64,000 nt of DNA from M3007 sp031425155 (GTDB lineage: Bacteria; Bacteroidota; Bacteroidia; Chitinophagales; Saprospiraceae): NCBI GenBank assembly GCA_031425155.1, contig JANPIV010000131.1, forward strand, positions 1 to 64,000, read 5' to 3'. The position numbers and the translations under genes are program-made. Below, piece by piece: positions 1-9,349 of the stretch (its first letter is position 1; each line of letters begins with the position of its first letter). A model generated the notes under the pieces. It saw only the letters and a list, made by a program, of their open reading frames with translations, was not told the DNA's origin and searched no databases.

Positions 1-449
1 GACCACACCTGAATTTAAATTATAATAACCCACAAACCGTCTTTGAAAATGGCATCCAAAATATCAATAAACAACTTTTTGTTCCTTGATTTTTAAACCA
101 ATATTTCTAACAAATCTGTCAACCTATTTCAGGACGGGTCAGTGTAATTAGCATGGCCAATTGAGATGCGCTGTTCGCTTTGCAGGGTACGTAAAAGTAG
201 GCATACTCCACCTACGCCTCCTATTTTCACCGGATATGCCGAAATCAGGCAATTGCCAAAAGGAAGAGTTGGCATACCGATTATTAATAACAATTCCCTT
301 ATCATGCAGATAATGTTGGGCTATTGCGACCTGTACGAGCATACGAATTAGCCCCTTTGTCTAATTTCCCAAATGATTTTATTTTTTAAAAATTTCATAC
401 AGAGTTTTCGGCAAACCCTTACCTTTTCCCCCCTTTAAATAATAAAACC
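1..449. other. Leading intergenic region, no gene called
   Basis: No convincing gene is seen here. Two short overlapping antiparallel reading frames (about 148-342 minus and 166-351 plus) have no family features and look like chance. The last 80 bases are AT-rich with pyrimidine runs just before the dehydrogenase start and probably hold its promoter and leader, but I could not fix a -33/-7 pair. Confidence 0.5.
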
Positions 450-1922
450 ATGTACACCACCACCACCGAAGCACCCGAAGAGGTGCAAAACTTCATCAGT
501 GGAAGTTTCAAATCCTCCACTTCAGACAAGCTGGACGTCATCAGCCCACTTGACGGCCGGGTTATTTCCACGGTGCCGCTCTCTGGCTACGCCGATCTGG
601 ATGAAGCTGTACAGGCCGCCAAACAAGCCTTTCCTGCCTGGTCGGGCCGCACCCTGAAAGAGCGCGTCCAATACATTTTTTCTTATCGAAATTTATTGAT
701 TCGCGACCGGGAATCTCTCTCCGCACTCATCCAACTGGAGAATGGCAAAACGCTGGATGAAGCCCGCGCCGAAGTGGATAAAAGCATAGAACTCTGCGAA
801 TTTGCCTGTTCTATGCCCCAGATTGTTAGTTATGAAGTGCAGGAAGTAAGCAAGGGCGTGGAATGCCGTATCGAGCGCAAACCACTCGGCGTAGTGGCCT
901 CTATTGCGCCGTTTAATTTTCCGGCAATGGTACCCAACTGGACAATTCCGAATGCTATTGTTTTGGGCAATTGTATAATTTTGAAGCCCTCCGAAGTAGT
1001 GCCGCTCAGTGCTCTGCGCCTGGCGGAATTACTAAAAGAAGCTGGATTACCCGACGGTGTTTTTAGTGTGGTCAACGGCGGACAAGACATCGTAGAAGCC
1101 ATCTGCGACCACCCGGATATACAGGCCGTTTCTTTTGTGGGCTCTACTAAAGTAGCCAAAATCGTCTATAAACGGGCTACTTCCAATCTGAAACGCTGCC
1201 TGGCTTTGGGCGGAGCCAAAAACCACCTGATCGTCATGCCCGATGCACACCTGGAAATGACGGCTTCCAATGTAGTCGCTTCTATGTCGGGTTGCGCCGG
1301 ACAACGTTGTATGGCCGCCGCCGTGATGATCGGTGTGGACCGCGTTCAGCCGATTATTGACCGGATGTGCGAAGAAGCCCGCAAAATTATTCCTGGGCAG
1401 CAATTGGGGGCCGTTATTAGTAAAGCCTCTAAGGAACGCATTGAAGGTTATATCAATGATGCAGAAAAAGCCGGGGCCAAAGTACTCGTGGACGGTAGAA
1501 ATACTGTCGTTCCCAATAGAGAAGGCGGGTTTTATGTTGGCCCCACTATTGTGGATTATGTAACTCCCGATATGCCTATTGCCCAGGAAGAAGTATTTGG
1601 GCCGGTCATCGCTATTATTCGCGCTAAAAATCTGGATGAAGCCATTGCTATCGAAAATGCTTCTCCTTACGGAAATGCAGCCTCGGTATTCACCGAAAGC
1701 GGCAGTTTTGCCAAGGAAGTGATGGAACGCGCCAGTGCCGGTATGATTGGCGTTAATATCGGCGTTCCTGTGCCCCGCGAACCATTTCCTTTTGGCGGCT
1801 GGAATGATTCCAAGTTCGGCGTATGCGATATTACGGGGAAGAGTTCTATTGAATTCTGGACGCAGAATAAGAAAACGTCTATGAAATGGAACCCGGAAGC
1901 GAGAACGAATTGGATGAGCTGA
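450..1922 (+). CDS. mmsA: CoA-acylating (methyl)malonate-semialdehyde dehydrogenase
   Basis: Aldehyde dehydrogenase superfamily protein of 490 residues, the usual length for methylmalonate-semialdehyde dehydrogenase. The N-terminal FISG segment, the cofactor region with SVNGG, and the active-site motif GCAGQRCMA with the nucleophile Cys at about residue 287 are all visible; the GQRCMA signature is typical of the CoA-dependent MmsA/IolA subgroup. The family converts malonate semialdehyde or methylmalonate semialdehyde plus CoA and NAD+ to acetyl-CoA or propionyl-CoA with loss of CO2. Here it would finish breakdown of beta-alanine or beta-aminoisobutyrate made by the genes downstream. It starts at an ATG and is followed by an aminotransferase on the same strand. 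The pathway role rests on context; in other settings the enzyme serves valine or inositol breakdown. Confidence 0.9.
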   Translation: MYTTTTEAPEEVQNFISGSFKSSTSDKLDVISPLDGRVISTVPLSGYADLDEAVQAAKQAFPAWSGRTLKERVQYIFSYRNLLIRDRESLSALIQLENGKTLDEARAEVDKSIELCEFACSMPQIVSYEVQEVSKGVECRIERKPLGVVASIAPFNFPAMVPNWTIPNAIVLGNCIILKPSEVVPLSALRLAELLKEAGLPDGVFSVVNGGQDIVEAICDHPDIQAVSFVGSTKVAKIVYKRATSNLKRCLALGGAKNHLIVMPDAHLEMTASNVVASMSGCAGQRCMAAAVMIGVDRVQPIIDRMCEEARKIIPGQQLGAVISKASKERIEGYINDAEKAGAKVLVDGRNTVVPNREGGFYVGPTIVDYVTPDMPIAQEEVFGPVIAIIRAKNLDEAIAIENASPYGNAASVFTESGSFAKEVMERASAGMIGVNIGVPVPREPFPFGGWNDSKFGVCDITGKSSIEFWTQNKKTSMKWNPEARTNWMS

Positions 1923-1927
1923 TTTAG

Positions 1928-2001
1928 GTCTTTGGGTATTCGTCTTTGGTCTTTGGTAAATGCCAACAGCGGCCAAAGACTAAAGACCAATTACCAAAGA
2001 C
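1928..2001. repeat. Intergenic hairpin built from a CTTTGGT word
   Basis: The word GTCTTTGG is repeated on the left side (GTCTTTGGTCTTTGGTAA at 1942-1959). Its reverse complement recurs on the right (GGCCAAAGAC near 1971-1980 and TTACCAAAGAC at 1991-2001). The transcript could fold into a long imperfect stem just after the mmsA stop. It may act as a terminator or processing site between two genes of the same pathway. Confidence 0.6.
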
Positions 2002-2034
2002 AAATAAACTAATAACCAATCACTAACACCCATT

Positions 2035-3384
2035 ATGGCTACACTACTAATGGACCGCCGCGAAGTAGTCCAGACCAATCTCGATCATACGCTTTTTTCC
2101 TGGTCCAAACAAGCGGGACTAAATCCGCTGACCATCGAACGCGCCGAAGGCGTGTATCTGTACGATATGGATGGGAGACGTTATATTGACTTTTCTTCGC
2201 AATTGATGAATGTCAATATTGGTCATGGTAATCAACGCATTACGGAAGCGGTGCGGCGACAAATGGAACAGGTGAGTTATGTGCATCCCGGCATGGCGAC
2301 CGAAGTGCGGGGCGCACTGGGTAAAAAACTGGCGGAACTGGCTCCCGGCAACTTGACCAAGACATTCTTTACCCTGGGTGGCTCGGAAGCCATCGAAAAT
2401 GCCATTAAACTAGCGCGTCTATACACCGGACGGCATAAGATCATTACCCAATATCGCTCTTATCATGGTGGTACTTACGGGGCCATCACCGCAAGTGGTG
2501 ACCCGCGTCGTTTCCCCATGGATGCACAGCAGATTCCTAATATTATTCGGGTTGAAAATCCTTATTTTTATCGCTGCCCCTGGAACAGTAGTTCGCCAGA
2601 AGAATGCGGTGAAATGGCCCTGCGCAATCTGGAACAAGTCATTATGTATGAAAATCCCGATAGCATCGCCGCTATTTTGTTGGAGGGCGAATCGGGGTCA
2701 TCCGGCTGCCTAAAATATCCACCTTTCTACTTAAAAAAAGTAAAAGCGCTGGCCGAACAGCATGGTATTTTATTGATTGACGATGAAGTGATGAGCGGTT
2801 TTGGTCGGACCGGCAAGTGGTTTGCTTGTGAACACCATGATATGGTACCCGATATTATGTGTATGGCCAAAGGGATTACTTCGGGTTATATTCCTTTGGG
2901 GGCAATGATTGTTTCTGATACGATTGCTAAACATTTCGACGATAAATTTTTGGCCATCGGTCTTACTTATTCGGCCCACGCGGTAGCCTGTGCCGCTGCT
3001 CTGGAAAATATCCAGATATTGGAAGAAGAAGGCATGGTGGAAAATGCGGCGAGAATGGGCCGTTATATGGAATCGAAAGTAGAATTACTACGTGAAAAGC
3101 ATCCTTCCATCGGTGATTACCGCAATACCGGACTATTAGGTTGTATTGAACTGGTTAAAAATCGTAAAACGAAAGAACCTATTGCGCCCTGGAATGCTAA
3201 ACCACAGGATATGGCTATTACCAGTAAAATAGCCGCCGCCGTGCAAGCCAATGGTATGTTCACCTTTGTACGCTGGAACTGGATTTTTACCGCCCCGCCA
3301 CTTTGTGTAACTGAAGAACAGATTGATGAAGGACTGGAAATCATTAGTAAGGCTATTGCTATTGCTGACGAATACTGCTATTAA
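2035..3384 (+). CDS. Class III (omega) aminotransferase, probable beta-alanine aminotransferase
   Basis: PLP-dependent fold-type I aminotransferase of 449 residues. The substrate-binding GGSEAIENAIKLAR segment, the PLP-proximal Asp in LLIDDEVMSGFGRTG, and the Schiff-base Lys in MAKGITSGYIPLGAM (about residue 279) are present. Class III members include beta-alanine:pyruvate and beta-aminoisobutyrate transaminases. Placed between a semialdehyde dehydrogenase and pyrimidine-degrading enzymes, it most likely removes the amino group of beta-alanine to give malonate semialdehyde, the substrate of the preceding gene. Substrate and amino acceptor cannot be read from sequence, and 4-aminobutyrate or another omega-amino acid remains possible. 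Confidence 0.82.
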   Translation: MATLLMDRREVVQTNLDHTLFSWSKQAGLNPLTIERAEGVYLYDMDGRRYIDFSSQLMNVNIGHGNQRITEAVRRQMEQVSYVHPGMATEVRGALGKKLAELAPGNLTKTFFTLGGSEAIENAIKLARLYTGRHKIITQYRSYHGGTYGAITASGDPRRFPMDAQQIPNIIRVENPYFYRCPWNSSSPEECGEMALRNLEQVIMYENPDSIAAILLEGESGSSGCLKYPPFYLKKVKALAEQHGILLIDDEVMSGFGRTGKWFACEHHDMVPDIMCMAKGITSGYIPLGAMIVSDTIAKHFDDKFLAIGLTYSAHAVACAAALENIQILEEEGMVENAARMGRYMESKVELLREKHPSIGDYRNTGLLGCIELVKNRKTKEPIAPWNAKPQDMAITSKIAAAVQANGMFTFVRWNWIFTAPPLCVTEEQIDEGLEIISKAIAIADEYCY

Positions 3385-3392
3385 TGAGTGCT

Positions 3393-3425
3393 AAACCTCG
3401 TAGGCTTTTGAAACCTACGAGGTTT
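3393..3425. repeat. Perfect 12-bp-arm palindrome AAACCTCGTAGG
   Basis: The arms AAACCTCGTAGG (3393-3404) and CCTACGAGGTTT (3414-3425) are perfectly complementary around a 9-nt loop, starting 9 bases after the aminotransferase stop. A degenerate copy lies at 7623-7654 after the ureidopropionase gene. This suggests a dispersed palindrome that settles at 3' ends, possibly as a terminator. Confidence 0.7.
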
Positions 3426-3444
3426 ACGTAGTAAAAAATAAAAT

Positions 3445-4932
3445 ATGCACAAAGAAATAGTTTCTACAGAAAAAGAGCCTGTTACGTCCTCGCTATACAG
3501 CGAAGACCTCGCGCCCGTTCCGCTCGAAAAAAGAACTTGGAACACCTGGAACTATGCTGCCCTCTGGATCAGCATGAGCCTGTGTATTCCCACTTATATG
3601 CTCGCCAGTTCCTTGATCGAAGGCGGCATGAACTGGTGGCAGGCTATTCTGACTATATTTCTTGGTAACACTATTGTCTTGTTACCCATGATTTTAAATG
3701 GTCACGCGGGTGCTAAATACGGCATTCCTTTTCCGGTGTTGGCCAGAGCAAGTTTCGGGATTCGTTTAGCAAATTTACCGGCTATTTTACGGGCCATCGT
3801 GGCTTGTGGCTGGTTTGGTATTCAGACCTGGATCGGTGGGTTTGCTTTGTACCAGATGTTTAAATTATGGATTCCATCGCTGGCCACATTACCCCGAATT
3901 TTTCCGGCTTCTTTTGGATTGGAAACCGGCCCGGCCATTACTTTTCTACTGTTCTGGCTGCTTAATATGTTTATTATCTGGCTGGGCGTAGAAAGTATCC
4001 GTAAGTTGCTGGTTTTTAAGGCCATTTTTCTGCCCCTGGCGGCATTGGCACTGTTGTTTTGGGCGATAGATGCCGGAAATGGATTAGGCCCCATTCTGGC
4101 CCAACCTTCCAAGTTTCAAAACAGTGCCGCGTTCTGGGATTTCTTTTTCCCGGCTTTAACCGGCATGGTGGGCTACTGGGCTACGTTATCACTGAATATT
4201 CCCGATTTTACGCGCTACGCAAAAAGCCAGCAAGCACAAATCACCGGGCAGGCCATTGGTTTGCCTTCTTCCATGACTTTATTTTCGTTTATTGGCGTAG
4301 TAGTCACTTCGGCAACCGTCATTATTTATGGAGAAACCATCTGGGACCCGCTGGTGCTGGTTGAGAAGTTTGAAAGTAAATTACTAGTGAGTGTGGCCAT
4401 GATTTGCGTAGCGATTTCTACTCTCGCCACTAATATTGCCGCTAATATTGTTGGCCCGGCCAATGACTTTTCTAATCTTTCGCCATCGCGGATTAATTTC
4501 AGAATGGGCGGTTATATCACCGGAATTTTTGGTGTACTGATTTTTCCCTGGAAATTAATTGCCGACCCAAGCGGTTATATTTTTACCTGGCTCATTGCTT
4601 ATTCTAGTTTGTTAGGCCCGATTGGCGGCATTATGATTGCGGACTATTATTTTATTCGCAAAAAGGAATTAATTGCTGCTGATCTATATTCCGAAACGGG
4701 TGCCTATACTTATCGAAACGGCTATAACCTGGCCGCACTTTGGGCCTTATTAATTGGTATTCTGCCCAATATCCCCGGCTTTTTAGTGACCATACACGTA
4801 GTCGCCAAAGAAAATGTACCGGAATTCATTGCCGGTTTGTATCATTATGCCTGGTTTGTTGGTTTTGCCGTTTCTTTCTTTGTTTATTTGTTGCTAATGA
4901 AAAAAGGGGTTCCACAGAGGCTCACGGAGTAA
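3445..4932 (+). CDS. NCS1-family nucleobase permease
   Basis: Integral membrane protein of 495 residues with about twelve hydrophobic segments. It resembles the nucleobase:cation symporter-1 family (PucI, Mhp1, uracil and allantoin permeases). The N-terminal RTWNTWNYAALWISMSLCIPTY segment, the GAKYGIPFPVLARASFG loop, a GIQTWIGG segment and the PANDFSNLSPSRINFRMGG stretch are family hallmarks. In a pyrimidine-degradation cluster it most likely imports uracil, thymine or dihydropyrimidines with a cation. Its last codons (QRLTE) overlap the intergenic word acagaggctcac, so the C-terminal tail may come from a repeat. Confidence 0.88.
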   Translation: MHKEIVSTEKEPVTSSLYSEDLAPVPLEKRTWNTWNYAALWISMSLCIPTYMLASSLIEGGMNWWQAILTIFLGNTIVLLPMILNGHAGAKYGIPFPVLARASFGIRLANLPAILRAIVACGWFGIQTWIGGFALYQMFKLWIPSLATLPRIFPASFGLETGPAITFLLFWLLNMFIIWLGVESIRKLLVFKAIFLPLAALALLFWAIDAGNGLGPILAQPSKFQNSAAFWDFFFPALTGMVGYWATLSLNIPDFTRYAKSQQAQITGQAIGLPSSMTLFSFIGVVVTSATVIIYGETIWDPLVLVEKFESKLLVSVAMICVAISTLATNIAANIVGPANDFSNLSPSRINFRMGGYITGIFGVLIFPWKLIADPSGYIFTWLIAYSSLLGPIGGIMIADYYFIRKKELIAADLYSETGAYTYRNGYNLAALWALLIGILPNIPGFLVTIHVVAKENVPEFIAGLYHYAWFVGFAVSFFVYLLLMKKGVPQRLTE

Positions 4933-5060
4933 AATGAGGCTCACCGAGGTTTTGAAAAATTAGACTTTAATAATTATTTCACAGAGGCTCACAGAGAAAA
5001 ACAGAGGCTCACAGAGGTTTTGAAGGAATTACATTATAATATTTCTGCGTGAGCCTCTTA
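4911..5060. repeat. acagaggctcac word cluster
   Basis: The word ACAGAGGCTCACNGAG appears several times in direct orientation (near 4913, 4934 partial, 4981 and 5001), twice followed by GTTTTGAA. The reverse complement GTGAGCCTC is at about 5049-5057. The first copy lies inside the 3' end of the permease gene. The block fills most of the 168-bp gap before dihydropyrimidinase and could form alternative hairpins. Confidence 0.7.
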
Positions 5061-5100
5061 TTCTCAACAATCTCAACCTTATCTACATTCTCTACCAAAT

Positions 5101-6501
5101 ATGTCCATCCTTATCAAAAACGGCCATGTTGTCACCGCCTCCGAGGACTATAAAGCCGACATCTATATCGAAGGCGAACAAATCATTGCGATTGGCGCAA
5201 ATCTGCCTTATCAAGCCGATCAAGTGATTGATGCGACTGATAAAATTGTCTTTCCGGGCGGTATTGATCCCCACGTTCATTTGGATATGCCTTTTATGGG
5301 CACTTATTCCAGTGACGACTACGAAACGGGTACCCGCGCGGCCTTATTTGGCGGCACTACAATGGTCATTGATTTCATTCTGCAAACACAAGGCGATTCC
5401 TTGTATAACGCCCTGCGCACCTGGCAAAAGAAGTCGCTCGGTAAGGCCATCGGTGATTATAGTTACCACATGGCGGTGACCGATTTTAATGAAAATACCG
5501 CCGCCGAAGTAGTAGAAATGATTGAAATAGAAGGCATTACTTCTTTTAAAACTTTCATGGCTTATAAAGGTGCTTTGATGATTGACGACGGGCAGATGGT
5601 ACAACTAATGCAAGTCGTCAAAAAACACGGCGGTATGGTAACGGTACACGCTACTAATGGCGATATGATTGATTCGCTTATTGCTAAAAACCGGGCTGTG
5701 GGTAATCGCGCACCCATTTATCACTACTTGTCCCAACCAGAGATTACCGAAGCCGAAGCATCCGCGCGTTTTACGGATATGTTATATTACACGGGCTGCA
5801 CTGGTTATATAGTGCATCTTACTTGTCAAGGCGCTTTAAATGCGGTGAGGGAAGCCAACAAAAGAAATCAGCACGTTAATGTAGAGACATGTATCCAGTA
5901 TTTATTATTGGATGCTTCTTTGTACCAACAAGATTTTGAGGGGGCAAAGTGGGTGATGAGTCCGCCGCTACGCGAACCAAAAGACCAGGATGCACTCTGG
6001 GCGGGTATTGAACAGGGACTAGTCAATGTAGTCGCCACCGACCATTGTCCATTCACCTGGGAGCAAAAACAAATGGGAAAAGATGATTTTTCTAAAATCC
6101 CTAATGGTCATCCGGCTATTGAACACCGCGTGGAATTGCTATTTTCAGAAGGCGTACAAAAAGGGCGAATTACTTTACCTAAATTTGTCGAACTCATCTC
6201 CACGAACGCCGCTAAACTATTCGGTATGTATCCCCGCAAAGGCACCATCGCGATTGGTGCAGATGCAGATGTGGTTATATTAAATCCGGCGACTAAACAT
6301 GTACTTTCTGCCAAAACCCACCATATGCGCACCGATTATTCTGCTTATGAAGGCCGGGAAGTAACAGGTAAAGTAGAAACGGTTATATTAAGAGGTAAAT
6401 TAGCGATTGAACAAGAAAAATGCTTGTTGGAAGCGGGATATGGGCAGTTTGTGCGGCGTGGCCCCACCCCTGGCCCCACCCCTGAAAGGGAGGGGAACTA
6501 A
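5101..6501 (+). CDS. hydA: Dihydropyrimidinase (D-hydantoinase family)
   Basis: Cyclic amidohydrolase of 466 residues. Metal ligands appear in GGIDPHVHLDMPF, in VTVHATNGD and in YIVHLTC. The carboxylated bridging Lys lies in FMAYKGALMIDDG (about residue 156), and the final Asp in VVATDHCPF. The enzyme hydrolyses 5,6-dihydrouracil or dihydrothymine to N-carbamoyl-beta-alanine or N-carbamoyl-beta-aminoisobutyrate. Product and substrate match the flanking beta-ureidopropionase and PreTA genes. The last 15 residues (RRGPTPGPTPEREGN) are low-complexity and encoded by a repeat whose inverted copy lies at 6687-6725, so the native C-terminus was probably shorter. Confidence 0.92.
   Translation: MSILIKNGHVVTASEDYKADIYIEGEQIIAIGANLPYQADQVIDATDKIVFPGGIDPHVHLDMPFMGTYSSDDYETGTRAALFGGTTMVIDFILQTQGDSLYNALRTWQKKSLGKAIGDYSYHMAVTDFNENTAAEVVEMIEIEGITSFKTFMAYKGALMIDDGQMVQLMQVVKKHGGMVTVHATNGDMIDSLIAKNRAVGNRAPIYHYLSQPEITEAEASARFTDMLYYTGCTGYIVHLTCQGALNAVREANKRNQHVNVETCIQYLLLDASLYQQDFEGAKWVMSPPLREPKDQDALWAGIEQGLVNVVATDHCPFTWEQKQMGKDDFSKIPNGHPAIEHRVELLFSEGVQKGRITLPKFVELISTNAAKLFGMYPRKGTIAIGADADVVILNPATKHVLSAKTHHMRTDYSAYEGREVTGKVETVILRGKLAIEQEKCLLEAGYGQFVRRGPTPGPTPEREGN
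6461..6500. repeat. ggccccacccct repeat inside the 3' end of hydA
   Basis: Tandem GGCCCCACCCCT is followed by GAAAGGGAGGGGA at the extreme end of the dihydropyrimidinase frame. The same word occurs in reverse orientation at 6687-6725 (CCCCTCCCTTTCGGGGG then GGGGTTAGGGGTGGGG). The two copies flank a 190-bp spacer and could pair. Confidence 0.7.
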
Positions 6502-6686
6502 ATTGAGTTTCACGCTATTGGTTTGTATTACCTTGGAGAAACAATAGTTTTGTAATGGTATAATTGCACATCTTAAACTAAACACAATAGCAAAAAACAT
6601 TGGAGTTGGCCCCATAAAATCTATAATAAAAATAAATAGATCTATTTCCCCAAGGTACTAATAATCAACAAAAAACACCACGATCA

Positions 6687-6725
6687 TATCCCCCTCCCTT
6701 TCGGGGGAGGGGTTAGGGGTGGGGT
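6687..6725. repeat. Inverted partner of the 6461-6500 repeat
   Basis: CCCCCTCCCTTTCGGGGGAGGGG is a local hairpin followed by TTAGGGGTGGGG, the reverse complement of the tail-encoding repeat of hydA. It ends about 20 bases before the ureidopropionase start, so it may influence translation of that gene. Confidence 0.65.
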
Positions 6726-6746
6726 CACGCTAAAAAAAATCATCCA

Positions 6747-7613
6747 ATGCCCAGAACTATTAAATCCGGTCTCATTCAAATGAGCCTTCCCATGACGGAA
6801 GGCGAAGGCAGTATTTCCGAAATCTGCAACGCCATGGTGCAAAAACACCTGCCGTATATAGAAGCCGCTGGTGAACAAGGCGTACAAATCCTTTGCTTAC
6901 AGGAAATATTCAATACGCCGTATTTCTGCCCCAGTCAGGATGCGAAATGGTACACCACTGCGGAATCAGTACCCGGCCCCACCACAGAACTCATGCAGGA
7001 ATATGCCAAAAAGTACCAGATGGTCATTATAGTGCCCGTCTATGAAAAAGAACAGGCGGGTGTACTATATAATACCGCTGCGGTAATAGATGCCGATGGT
7101 ACTTATTTAGGTAAATACCGCAAAAACCATATTCCACACACTTCCGGTTTTTGGGAAAAATACTTTTTTAAACCCGGCAATCTGGGCTATCCAGTATTTG
7201 AAACCCGCTACGCAAAAATCGGCGTTTATATTTGCTATGATCGGCATTTCCCGGATGGCGCACGTTGTCTGGGATTAAACGGCGCGGAAATTGTGTATAA
7301 TCCATCTGCCACAGTAGCGGGATTATCGCAGTATCTCTGGAAACTAGAACAACCTGCTCATGCTGCCGCCAATGGTTATTTTATGGGTTGTATTAATCGT
7401 GTTGGTACCGAAAAACCCTGGAATCTCGGCAAATTCTATGGTTCTTCTTATTTCGTGGACCCGCGTGGGCAAATTTTTGCGCAAGCCTCCGAAGACAATG
7501 ATGAATTACTGGTTGCCGAATTTGATCTGGATATGATTGATCAGGTACGTTCTACGTGGCAGTTTTTCAGAGACCGAAGACCGGAGACGTATGGAAAATT
7601 AGTGGAACTGTAA
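6747..7613 (+). CDS. Beta-ureidopropionase (N-carbamoyl-beta-alanine amidohydrolase)
   Basis: Nitrilase-superfamily protein of 288 residues with the Glu-Lys-Cys triad in order: Glu in LCLQEIF (about 53), Lys in KYRKNHIPH (about 126) and Cys in GVYICYDRHFPDGAR (about 163). The family hydrolyses C-N bonds. The CYDRHFPEGAR-type motif and the context point to cleavage of N-carbamoyl-beta-alanine to beta-alanine, CO2 and ammonia. It directly follows dihydropyrimidinase on the same strand and precedes the Pre subunits. A related N-carbamoylputrescine amidase activity is the main alternative, but the cluster argues against it. Confidence 0.88.
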   Translation: MPRTIKSGLIQMSLPMTEGEGSISEICNAMVQKHLPYIEAAGEQGVQILCLQEIFNTPYFCPSQDAKWYTTAESVPGPTTELMQEYAKKYQMVIIVPVYEKEQAGVLYNTAAVIDADGTYLGKYRKNHIPHTSGFWEKYFFKPGNLGYPVFETRYAKIGVYICYDRHFPDGARCLGLNGAEIVYNPSATVAGLSQYLWKLEQPAHAAANGYFMGCINRVGTEKPWNLGKFYGSSYFVDPRGQIFAQASEDNDELLVAEFDLDMIDQVRSTWQFFRDRRPETYGKLVEL

Positions 7614-7622
7614 TAGCGATTT

Positions 7623-7654
7623 AAACCTCGTAGTTTTTGAAACTTACGAGATTT
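7623..7654. repeat. Degenerate copy of the AAACCTCGTAGG palindrome
   Basis: AAACCTCGTAG at 7623-7633 and CTTACGAGATTT at 7643-7654 form an imperfect stem around TTTTTGAAA. It resembles the perfect palindrome at 3393-3425 and lies 10 bases after the ureidopropionase stop. Confidence 0.55.
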
Positions 7655-7675
7655 ATAGACAATAAAATATTTTTT

Positions 7676-7773
7676 GATTGATGAATGCAGATTGATGAAT
7701 GTTGATATTTGATGGCCCGTGACGTGTTCTTTTACATCCAAAATCAACATTCATCAATCTTATATCATCAATC
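7676..7773. repeat. 98-bp palindromic element, copy 1
   Basis: The left arm begins GATTGATGAATGCAG and continues with a second GATTGATGAATGTTGAT. The right arm returns as ATCAACATTCATCAATC and ends TATATCATCAATC. The loop carries GTGACGTGTTCTTTTACATC. The arms pair over about 38 bases with a mismatched block near the outer third. Other copies are at 15183-15280 (inverted), 28969-29055 and 55379-55476. Confidence 0.85.
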
Positions 7774-7874
7774 GAAATATTTTCTATAAAAAACATCTAC
7801 TCTATTATCTACCCATTTAAATAATTTACGATCAACCCTCATAAACTTTCATCAACCGTTATCAACCATTTTAT

Positions 7875-9206
7875 ATGTCCGAATACGCCCGTCCGCAGTC
7901 CGAACAAGAATTTGAGCAGAATTTCAAGCAGAAAAAGCCGCTGATGAATCAAACGGAAGCGTTTGTCGAGAGTTCGCGCTGCCTGTTCTGTTATGATGCG
8001 CCCTGTATGCACGCCTGCCCGACGCATATAGATATTCCCTTGTTTATTAAGCAAATCCACACTGGCAACGTGGACGGTGCCGCCGAAACCATCTACGATA
8101 TGAACTGGATGGGCAATGCCTGTGGTAAGGTCTGTCCGACGCAAGTGCTGTGCGAAGGTGCCTGTGTACTCAATCACGCCCACGTCAAGCCCATTGAAAT
8201 TGGTCGTTTACAGAATTTTGCCACGCATACGGTCATAGAATCCAATAAACAACTCTATAAAAAAGGCGAGCCGAATGGCAAAAAGGTGGCCATCATCGGG
8301 GCGGGACCAGCGGGCATTTCCTGTGCCTGCGAACTAAGTGTATTAGGTTATGAAGTAGATATTTATGAAACGAATTATAAACCGTCGGGACTCACAGTCC
8401 ACGGGACCGCACCCTATAAAATTACCAATGAAGAAGCCTTAGACGAAATTGATTACTTGCAAAATCAATTCGGATTTAATATTCACTATGGCCTGACCAT
8501 TGGAACGGACGAGCAACTACGCAATCTGGAAGCAGAATACGACGCTATATTTTTGGGGGTTGGTCTTGGCCCTACTGCCCTGCTCCGCATGAATGGCGAA
8601 ACCTTTGATAATGTAATCGGTGCCGTAGAATTTGTTCATGCTTTACGTTTTAAAAAACACCATATTCAAGTACCAAAAGCAGTCATTGTATTAGGTGGTG
8701 GTAATACCGCGATGGATGCTGCTTCCGAATCGGCCCGTATGGGGGCAGAGCAAGTGTATCTGGCTTACCGCCGTTCTAAAGCAGAGATGGGTGCCTATTC
8801 CTTTGAATATGATCTGGCCATTAGTGCGGGCGTAAGAAGTTTATTTAACGTCAGTCCGAAAGAAATCATCGGCACCGATCAAGCCACCGGCGTACTATTT
8901 GTCAGAACCCAACTGGAAGATGGCCAACTTGTCGAAATACCCGGTTCCGAATTTGTCATTGATTGCGACTTAGTCATCAAAGCCACTGGACAAGCCAAAA
9001 TGGCCAATATGTTGCAGGGAATCAATGGATTAGAATTAAATTCTTCTAAACGAATCATGGTACATCCAACCACTTATCAAACCGGAAACCCCAAATATTT
9101 TGCCGGTGGTGATGCTGTCAATGGCGGTGCCGAAGTGGTAAATGGAGCGCATGATGGAAAGCAGGCGGCGCGGGGAATTCATCAATTTTTAATGATGAAT
9201 GAGTAA
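7875..9206 (+). CDS. preT: NAD-dependent dihydropyrimidine dehydrogenase subunit PreT
   Basis: Protein of 443 residues like the glutamate-synthase small-subunit type oxidoreductases. The N-terminal iron-sulfur region has SSRCLFCYDAPCMHACPT and GNACGKVCPTQVLCEGAC. An FAD-binding GAGPAGISCACELS follows, then an NAD(P)-binding GGGNTAMDAASESARMG. PreT passes electrons between NAD(H) and PreA in reversible reduction of uracil or thymine. The adjacent preA and the downstream pathway enzymes support PreT over other homologues. The C-terminal LMMNE coincides with an AT-rich word that also fills the following gap, so the tail may be repeat-derived. Confidence 0.9.
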   Translation: MSEYARPQSEQEFEQNFKQKKPLMNQTEAFVESSRCLFCYDAPCMHACPTHIDIPLFIKQIHTGNVDGAAETIYDMNWMGNACGKVCPTQVLCEGACVLNHAHVKPIEIGRLQNFATHTVIESNKQLYKKGEPNGKKVAIIGAGPAGISCACELSVLGYEVDIYETNYKPSGLTVHGTAPYKITNEEALDEIDYLQNQFGFNIHYGLTIGTDEQLRNLEAEYDAIFLGVGLGPTALLRMNGETFDNVIGAVEFVHALRFKKHHIQVPKAVIVLGGGNTAMDAASESARMGAEQVYLAYRRSKAEMGAYSFEYDLAISAGVRSLFNVSPKEIIGTDQATGVLFVRTQLEDGQLVEIPGSEFVIDCDLVIKATGQAKMANMLQGINGLELNSSKRIMVHPTTYQTGNPKYFAGGDAVNGGAEVVNGAHDGKQAARGIHQFLMMNE

Positions 9207-9349
9207 TTATGAATGCTCAAAAACAAAGCAACAACAATCATTGCCGCCCTAATAGTTTGTTGGTCCATCGTTTATTTTTTCTAATAAAGCAATAAGCAGA
9301 CATAACGCTCGGCAAAATAATTCATCATTAATAATTCATCATTAACTTC
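9187..9349. repeat. TTAATGATGAAT / ATTCATCATTAA word, preT-preA gap
   Basis: TTTTTAATGATGAATGAG spans the end of preT, followed by ATTATGAATG. The inverse AATTCATCATTAATAATTCATCATTAA lies just before preA. The same word family appears at 10673-10700 at the preA/xdhA junction. The remaining bases of the gap show no gene. Confidence 0.6.

Noticed and set aside
166..351. Small protein of 61 codons at the left edge
   Set aside because: An antiparallel frame of equal length overlaps it, and neither has a signal, domain or clear translation start context.
1047..1976. Long open frame of about 309 codons antisense to mmsA
   Set aside because: It lies fully over a clear dehydrogenase gene, has no family features and arises from codon bias in the opposite strand.
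4911..5060. Riboswitch before dihydropyrimidinase
   Set aside because: The structure is explained by a repeated acagaggctcac word; no known aptamer core was recognised.
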